64,000 nucleotides of DNA from an uncultured Rhodospirillaceae bacterium. GTDB lineage: Bacteria > Pseudomonadota > Alphaproteobacteria > Rhodospirillales > UBA2165. The position numbers were made by a program, and so were the translations under genes. The stretch spans positions 1 through 64,000 of the forward strand of contig CAJWAR010000005.1 in the NCBI GenBank assembly GCA_913020445.1, read 5' to 3'. This document shows, piece after piece, positions 60,366-64,000 of the stretch. Position 1 is the first letter of the stretch, and each line of letters opens with the position of its first letter. Below the pieces are notes generated by a model. The model made no database searches and had not been told where the DNA came from. It saw only the letters and a list, made by a program, of their open reading frames with translations.

Positions 60366-61181
60366 ATGCCGGATCAATCCGCTAAGCCCAATCCACTCAA
60401 TATTAGGCCCGTACTCACCAGCGCCAATTGGCGTGGCTTGTGGACGCTCTATACCAAGGAGGTCCATCGCTATTTCAAAATATTCGGCCAGACGTTGCTG
60501 GCGCCGATTATCACCACATTGTTGTTTCTGACAGTTTTCGCTGTCGCCTTCGGCGGCGGGCGCACCATCAACGGACTGCCCTATGTCGAATTCCTGGCGC
60601 CGGGCCTTTTGATGATGACAATCTTGCAAAACGCCTTTGCCAACACGTCAACTTCGCTGATCCAGCAAAAACTCAATGAGAATATCGTCGATACGCTAAT
60701 GCCGCCCTTGAGCGCACTGGAATTAACAGTCGGTTTTGTAATGTCCGGCGCGACGCGGGGCCTGATGGTCGCCATTGGCGTTGGCGCCAGTCTTGCTTTT
60801 ATCGTACCCGTGCACATCCACAGTGTCGCCGCGATCGTGTTTTTTGCCGTCGGCGCAGCGCTGATGATGGGCGCGATGGGCATGATGACCGGCATCTGGG
60901 CGGAGAAATTCGATCAGGTATCGACGGTCACCAATTTTATTATTTTGCCCCTATCCTTCCTCAGCGGCACTTTTTTTCCAATCACCCGCTTTCCGGACAT
61001 ACTCCAGAGTGTCAGCCACTTTAATCCGTTCTTTTATCTCATTGATGGCCTGCGCTTTGGCTTTACCGGTCAGTCAACTGGCTCGGTTGAAATCGGCGTT
61101 GCCTTTGTCATCGTGATTAACGCCGTTCTGTTGGCGATTTGTTACGCCATGTTCAAGACCGGCTACAAGATAAAGGATTGA
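60366..61181 (+). CDS. ABC-2 type transporter permease
   Basis: A 271-residue membrane protein with six helices and the ABC-2 permease pattern ('YVEFLAPGLLMMTILQNAFANTSTSLIQQKLNENIVDTLMPPLSALELTVGFVMSGATRGLMV' and 'LSGTFFPITRFPDILQSVSHFNPFFYLIDGLRFG'). It pairs with the next gene, a paralogue of the same type, but no ATP-binding subunit is encoded beside them. Possible substrates are lipids, polysaccharides or drugs. Confidence 0.92.
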   Translation: MPDQSAKPNPLNIRPVLTSANWRGLWTLYTKEVHRYFKIFGQTLLAPIITTLLFLTVFAVAFGGGRTINGLPYVEFLAPGLLMMTILQNAFANTSTSLIQQKLNENIVDTLMPPLSALELTVGFVMSGATRGLMVAIGVGASLAFIVPVHIHSVAAIVFFAVGAALMMGAMGMMTGIWAEKFDQVSTVTNFIILPLSFLSGTFFPITRFPDILQSVSHFNPFFYLIDGLRFGFTGQSTGSVEIGVAFVIVINAVLLAICYAMFKTGYKIKD

Positions 61182-61185
61182 GCGG

Positions 61186-61983
61186 ATGCAGATAGGAGAT
61201 ACCCGTCCCCGCCGCGGCCAATGGAATATGCTGGGTACTTGGGCGCTTTATAAAAGAGAAGTGCTTCGCTTTTTTAAAATATCCGGCCAGACTTTTGTCG
61301 CCCCGGTTATTACCGCGTTGTTGTTCCTGGCGATTTTCAGCCTCGCTTTTGCCGGCCAAGGGCGCTCGATCGGCGATATACCGTTCGTCCGGTTTCTGGT
61401 GCCGGGCCTGACCCTCATGGCGGTGATGACGGCCAGCTTCGCCAATGCGTCATTCTCGCTAATGTTTGAAAAAGTCGTCGAAACTATTGTTGATACATTA
61501 ATGCCGCCGATGACCCCGGCAGAACTGACCGCAGGCTATGTCTTGTCGAGCACGACGCGCGGTTTTTTGGTCGGCCTCATGGTGATCATTGGTATGGCTG
61601 TTTTCACCGATATCCAAATCTATTCATTATTTTTTGTTTTGTTTCACGCCATTGCCGCCTCGATGTTGATGGCCTTGCTGGGCCTGATTGTGGCAATTTG
61701 GGCGGATAAAATTGACCATGTCGCCTCGGTCAATAATTTTGTCATTCTGCCGTTTACATTCCTGTCCGGTACCTTTTATTCGATCGAACACCTGCCCGAA
61801 ACCTTTCAAAAAATCGCCCATTTCAATCCGTTCTTTTATTTGATCGATGGATTTCGCTACGGCTTTTTGGGCTTGCATGACGGCTCACTGACCACCGGCA
61901 TCGTGTTATTGACCGTGCTGATCGCGATTTCCTGGGCAGCTTGCATAAAATTATTCGCCAGCGGCTATAAGCTGAAGTCCTAA
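61186..61983 (+). CDS. ABC-2 type transporter permease, paralogue
   Basis: A 265-residue protein homologous along its length to the preceding permease ('RFLVPGLTLMAVMTASFANASFSLMFEKVVETIVDTLMPPMTPAELTAGYVLSSTTRGFLV', 'LSGTFYSIEHLPETFQKIAHFNPFFYLIDGFRYG'). The start lies 4 bp after the first gene's stop. The tandem likely arose by duplication and gives a heterodimeric membrane part. The missing ATPase must come from elsewhere or be absent. A weak inverted repeat AAAAGG/CCTTTT follows. Confidence 0.92.
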   Translation: MQIGDTRPRRGQWNMLGTWALYKREVLRFFKISGQTFVAPVITALLFLAIFSLAFAGQGRSIGDIPFVRFLVPGLTLMAVMTASFANASFSLMFEKVVETIVDTLMPPMTPAELTAGYVLSSTTRGFLVGLMVIIGMAVFTDIQIYSLFFVLFHAIAASMLMALLGLIVAIWADKIDHVASVNNFVILPFTFLSGTFYSIEHLPETFQKIAHFNPFFYLIDGFRYGFLGLHDGSLTTGIVLLTVLIAISWAACIKLFASGYKLKS

Positions 61984-62026
61984 AGTAAACAAAAGGTTCC
62001 TTTTTGGTCACTTTAGGTCTATTATA

Positions 62027-62042
62027 CTCCTAAATTCAGGAG
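62027..62042 (+). promoter_or_regulatory. hairpin CTCCT-AAATTC-AGGAG covering the ribosome site
   Basis: A 5-bp stem with a 6-nt loop in which the right arm AGGAG (62038-62042) is the Shine-Dalgarno sequence of the antitoxin gene at 62051. Such pairing could limit translation. Short arms, so tentative. Confidence 0.35.
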
Positions 62043-62050
62043 AATATACT

Positions 62051-62260
62051 ATGGCTGTAAATGTTAAACTCGCAGATGATCTAGTGGCGGATGCAAAAAA
62101 ATATGCTGCCATTCACCATCGTTCGACACCAAAACAAATTGAATATTGGTCCCATATGGGCAAGGTCGCTGAAGAAAATCCGGACCTCCCTTTCTCGGTG
62201 ATCAAAGATATTCTGATTGCCCGCCAGGAAGATGCTGATGAAGAGTATAATTTCGGCTAA
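62051..62260 (+). CDS. ParD-like antitoxin
   Basis: A 69-residue protein of the ParD-like type II antitoxin family, with an N-terminal beta-strand and helical DNA-binding part ('VNVKLADDLVADAKKYAAIHHRSTPKQIEYWSHMGK') and an acidic C-terminus that should wrap the toxin ('IKDILIARQEDADEEYNF'). Its stop codon overlaps the toxin start (TAATG), so the two are translationally coupled. A Shine-Dalgarno AGGAG lies 8 nt before the ATG. Confidence 0.85.
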   Translation: MAVNVKLADDLVADAKKYAAIHHRSTPKQIEYWSHMGKVAEENPDLPFSVIKDILIARQEDADEEYNFG

Positions 62261-62535
62261 TGCCAAAAATTCTTCAAACGCCTACTTTTAAACGTATCGC
62301 TAAAAAACTGCACAAATCAGAAAAACAAGTTCTTGATGACGCCGTGAAGGAGATCGCTGCCGACCCCGCATGTGGTGAAGCTAAAGTTGGCGATTTGGCT
62401 GGGGTTAGAGTCTTTAAATTCAGAATAAACAACAATCTAAATCTATTAGCCTATGAATATTTCGAAAACGAGGACGAAATTAAACTTTTGGCACTTGGGT
62501 CACACGAAAATTTTTACCGCAATCTGAAGCGGTAA
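62260..62535 (+). CDS. RelE/ParE-family toxin
   Basis: A 91-residue basic protein with the RelE/ParE fold, 'TPTFKRIAKKLHKSEKQVLDDAVKEIAADPACGEAKVGDLAGVRVFKFRINNNLNLLAYEYFENEDEIKLLALGSHENFY' in order of helix-helix-strands. ParE toxins poison gyrase, RelE toxins cut mRNA; which applies here is not clear. The pair with the upstream ParD-like gene makes a complete type II toxin-antitoxin module. Confidence 0.85.
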   Translation: MPKILQTPTFKRIAKKLHKSEKQVLDDAVKEIAADPACGEAKVGDLAGVRVFKFRINNNLNLLAYEYFENEDEIKLLALGSHENFYRNLKR

Positions 62536-62572
62536 ACAATAAAAGAAAACCTCGGCTAAACACCCATTTTTG

Positions 62573-62601
62573 TTGACAAATAGGGCTGAGATTTAGATAC
62601 T
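62573..62601 (+). promoter_or_regulatory. sigma-70 promoter of argDF
   Basis: -35 TTGACA (62573-62578) and -10 GATACT (62596-62601) with 17-bp spacing. It lies 65 bp before the GTG start of argD, leaving a leader of about 57 nt that contains the hairpin below. Confidence 0.7.
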
Positions 62602-62614
62602 GCGCCGCTTTCCC

Positions 62615-62653
62615 GGACGGTATACCCAAAATGTGCCGTCCTTAATTTTTTTT
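62615..62653 (+). promoter_or_regulatory. terminator-like leader hairpin before argD
   Basis: GGACGG (62615-62620) / CCGTCC (62636-62641) with a 15-nt loop, followed by TTAATTTTTTTT (eight T at 62646-62653). This has the form of an intrinsic terminator between the promoter and argD, so it may attenuate transcription. A tiny frame ATG-TGC-CGT-CCT-TAA (62631-62645) overlaps the right arm and includes an Arg codon. Confidence 0.55.
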
Positions 62654-62665
62654 GAGGAGAGCGAC

Positions 62666-63841
62666 GTGACTTCCGCCATTATGCCCACCTATGCACCGGC
62701 AGATATTGCCTTCGAGCATGGTGAAGGCGTTTATCTATTTTCGACCGACGGCAAGAAATATGTGGACTTCGGTTCGGGTATCGCTGTCAGCTCGCTCGGC
62801 CATTCGCATCCGCATTTGGTCGCCGCCATCCAGGAACAAGCCGGTAAGGTATTGCATTATTCCAATCTATACCGCATCCCAGGCCAGGAAACTCTCGCCC
62901 AACGCCTTGTCGATAATAGTTTTGCCAGCTCGGTGTTCACCTGTAATTCAGGCGCCGAAGCGGTCGAGTGCGGCCTTAAAATTGTACGGCGCTATCATGA
63001 TGTAAATGGCAATCCCGATAAATTCCGGGTGATCACCTGTACCGGCAGCTTTCATGGCCGGACATTGGCGACCTTATCAGCTGCCAAAAACGAAAAGCAT
63101 ATGGACGGCTTTACGCCGATGCTGGACGGTTTTGATCAGGTTCCGTTTGGCAATTTAAATGAGCTGAGGGCTGCTATTACCGAAGAAACCGCCGCCATAT
63201 TGGTTGAACCGATCCAGGGCGAAGGCGGCATAACATATGCTGAGCCGGAGTATTTTAAACGGCTCAGAGATACCGCCGATGAATTTGGCATATTGCTGTT
63301 TATCGATGAAGTACAGACTGGTATCGGTCGAACCGGCAAATTATTTGCCCATGAATGGGCGGAGATTCAGCCGGATGTGGTTGCGACCGCTAAAGGACTT
63401 GGCGGCGGCTTCCCGGTCGGCGCGTGTTTGGCCAATGACAAAGCCACCGCTGCCATGGCGCCCGGCACTCATGGCTCCACCTTTGGCGGCAATCCAATGG
63501 CATCAGCAGCCGCTAACGCCGTGTTGGATATAGTTTTAGCCGATGGCTTCTTGGAAAATGTCCAAAAGATGGGCGCTTATCTCCGCTCCCAACTCGAAGA
63601 GCTTTCCAGCAAGCACGCTTTCTTAGGTGAAGTCCGCGGCCAGGGTCTGTTGGCCGGCGTCACCTGTGATGACAGTGTCACTAATCTCGATCTCGTTAAA
63701 GCCGCCGAAGACAAAGGCCTGCTGACCGTACCGGCAGGTGCTAACGTTGTCCGGGTATTGCCACCGCTGATCGTTAGCGAAACCGAAATCGATGAAGGTG
63801 TGGCAATCCTTGATCAAGCTTGCGGTGAGATGGGTGGCTGA
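62666..63841 (+). CDS. argD: acetylornithine/succinyldiaminopimelate aminotransferase
   Basis: A 391-residue class III PLP-dependent aminotransferase. The family marks are '[34 protein letters not shown]', '[21 protein letters not shown]', '[23 protein letters not shown]' and the PLP Lys in '[18 protein letters not shown]'. It makes N-acetylornithine in arginine synthesis. GTG start at 62666 with GAGGAG 8 nt upstream. argF follows at once, so argDF form an operon. Confidence 0.95.
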   Translation: MTSAIMPTYAPADIAFEHGEGVYLFSTDGKKYVDFGSGIAVSSLGHSHPHLVAAIQEQAGKVLHYSNLYRIPGQETLAQRLVDNSFASSVFTCNSGAEAVECGLKIVRRYHDVNGNPDKFRVITCTGSFHGRTLATLSAAKNEKHMDGFTPMLDGFDQVPFGNLNELRAAITEETAAILVEPIQGEGGITYAEPEYFKRLRDTADEFGILLFIDEVQTGIGRTGKLFAHEWAEIQPDVVATAKGLGGGFPVGACLANDKATAAMAPGTHGSTFGGNPMASAAANAVLDIVLADGFLENVQKMGAYLRSQLEELSSKHAFLGEVRGQGLLAGVTCDDSVTNLDLVKAAEDKGLLTVPAGANVVRVLPPLIVSETEIDEGVAILDQACGEMGG

Positions 63842-63842
63842 C

Positions 63843-64000
63843 ATGTCGACCCCCGAAACAACGCCAAGGCATTTTCTCGATATCGACCAGTTCGATAGCG
63901 CGACGTTGCGCGCCATCCTCGATCATGCCTCAAAACTAAAAAAAGCAGGGCGCGGTCACGCAAAACCTTTAGCCGACCATACGCTGGTGTTGATCTTCGA
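63843..64000 (+). CDS. argF: ornithine carbamoyltransferase (partial, runs off the window)
   Basis: The first 52 codons of a gene starting at ATG 63843, one base after the argD stop. The N-terminus '[21 protein letters not shown]' and then '[12 protein letters not shown]' match ornithine carbamoyltransferase, which carbamoylates ornithine to citrulline. The rest is beyond the end. Confidence 0.88.
   Translation, partial: MSTPETTPRHFLDIDQFDSATLRAILDHASKLKKAGRGHAKPLADHTLVLIF

Noticed and set aside
61991-62005. AAAAGG-TT-CCTTTT as a terminator after the ABC permeases
   Set aside because: A 2-nt loop cannot form a stable hairpin of this kind.
1-64000. CRISPR array, rRNA operon, prophage or integron
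   Set aside because: No regularly spaced direct repeats, rRNA-like sequence, phage structural genes or integrase were seen in reading through the window.

Overview
The window looks like chromosome of an alphaproteobacterium, probably Rhodospirillales-like and perhaps marine, with roughly 50% GC. This is inferred from gene content: a GapR/DUF2312 nucleoid protein, a 41-residue L36, a DUF6165 protein, the glcDEF order, argD followed by argF, many EamA exporters, TRAP and Tat-exported binding proteins, and generally short intergenic gaps. There is one tRNA (Val, GAC). I see no rRNA, CRISPR array or prophage.

Layout. 1-8 kb: a double-cupin protein, hemerythrin, two EamA exporters, an egtD without egtB, gapR, an atypical SDR, a flagellin-like coiled-coil protein and a TPR lipoprotein-like protein. 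8-14.5 kb: glycolate oxidase glcDEF, rpmJ, a flavocytochrome c sulfide dehydrogenase pair and tRNA-Val. 14.5-22.8 kb: N-formylglutamate amidohydrolase, a lytic transglycosylase, a cyclase gutted by an internal deletion, a methyltransferase, a fadB/J-type beta-oxidation protein, a glutathionyl-hydroquinone reductase and an EamA exporter. 22.8-28 kb: a meta-cleavage aromatic cluster (FAH hydrolase, SDR, two hydratase/decarboxylase paralogues, divergent LigB-type dioxygenase) next to a 267-bp MITE-like element that supplies the stop codons of both flanking genes. 28-36.9 kb: a TetR regulator with two matching operator candidates, a TRAP transporter, a flavin reductase, a HicA-like toxin/HTH antitoxin pair with a palindromic promoter-operator, and an ABC-type binding protein with a cupin.

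37-43.7 kb is the most unusual part. A molybdenum enzyme related to pyrogallol-phloroglucinol transhydroxylase and resorcinol hydroxylase has an SCP2-like N-terminal fusion and its iron-sulfur beta subunit. It is followed by an Old Yellow Enzyme fused to a fibronectin-III-like domain, which has an FNR/FixK-like box upstream, and by a convergent gene very close to gamma-resorcylate decarboxylase. Together these suggest decarboxylation of a dihydroxybenzoate followed by oxygen-independent ring hydroxylation or hydroxyl transfer. A palindrome-rich control region precedes it, and one palindrome matches a site upstream of the first cupin gene of the window.

43.8-64 kb: an AMIN-TPR-beta-barrel outer-membrane protein with a FecR-domain partner, a GC-rich DUF1566 secreted protein, a 1198-residue Nfn-like fused flavin/iron-sulfur oxidoreductase, a Sir2 deacylase, a tungsten-type aldehyde:ferredoxin oxidoreductase with a GYD protein, a cyclic-nucleotide-binding/TPR protein, a DUF123 nuclease-like protein, DUF6165, MscS, RecX, two tandem ABC-2 permeases without an ATPase, a ParD/RelE-type toxin-antitoxin pair, and argD-argF (argF cut by the window edge) behind a terminator-like leader hairpin.

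All functional names come from reading motifs and family resemblance by eye. No database search was run.
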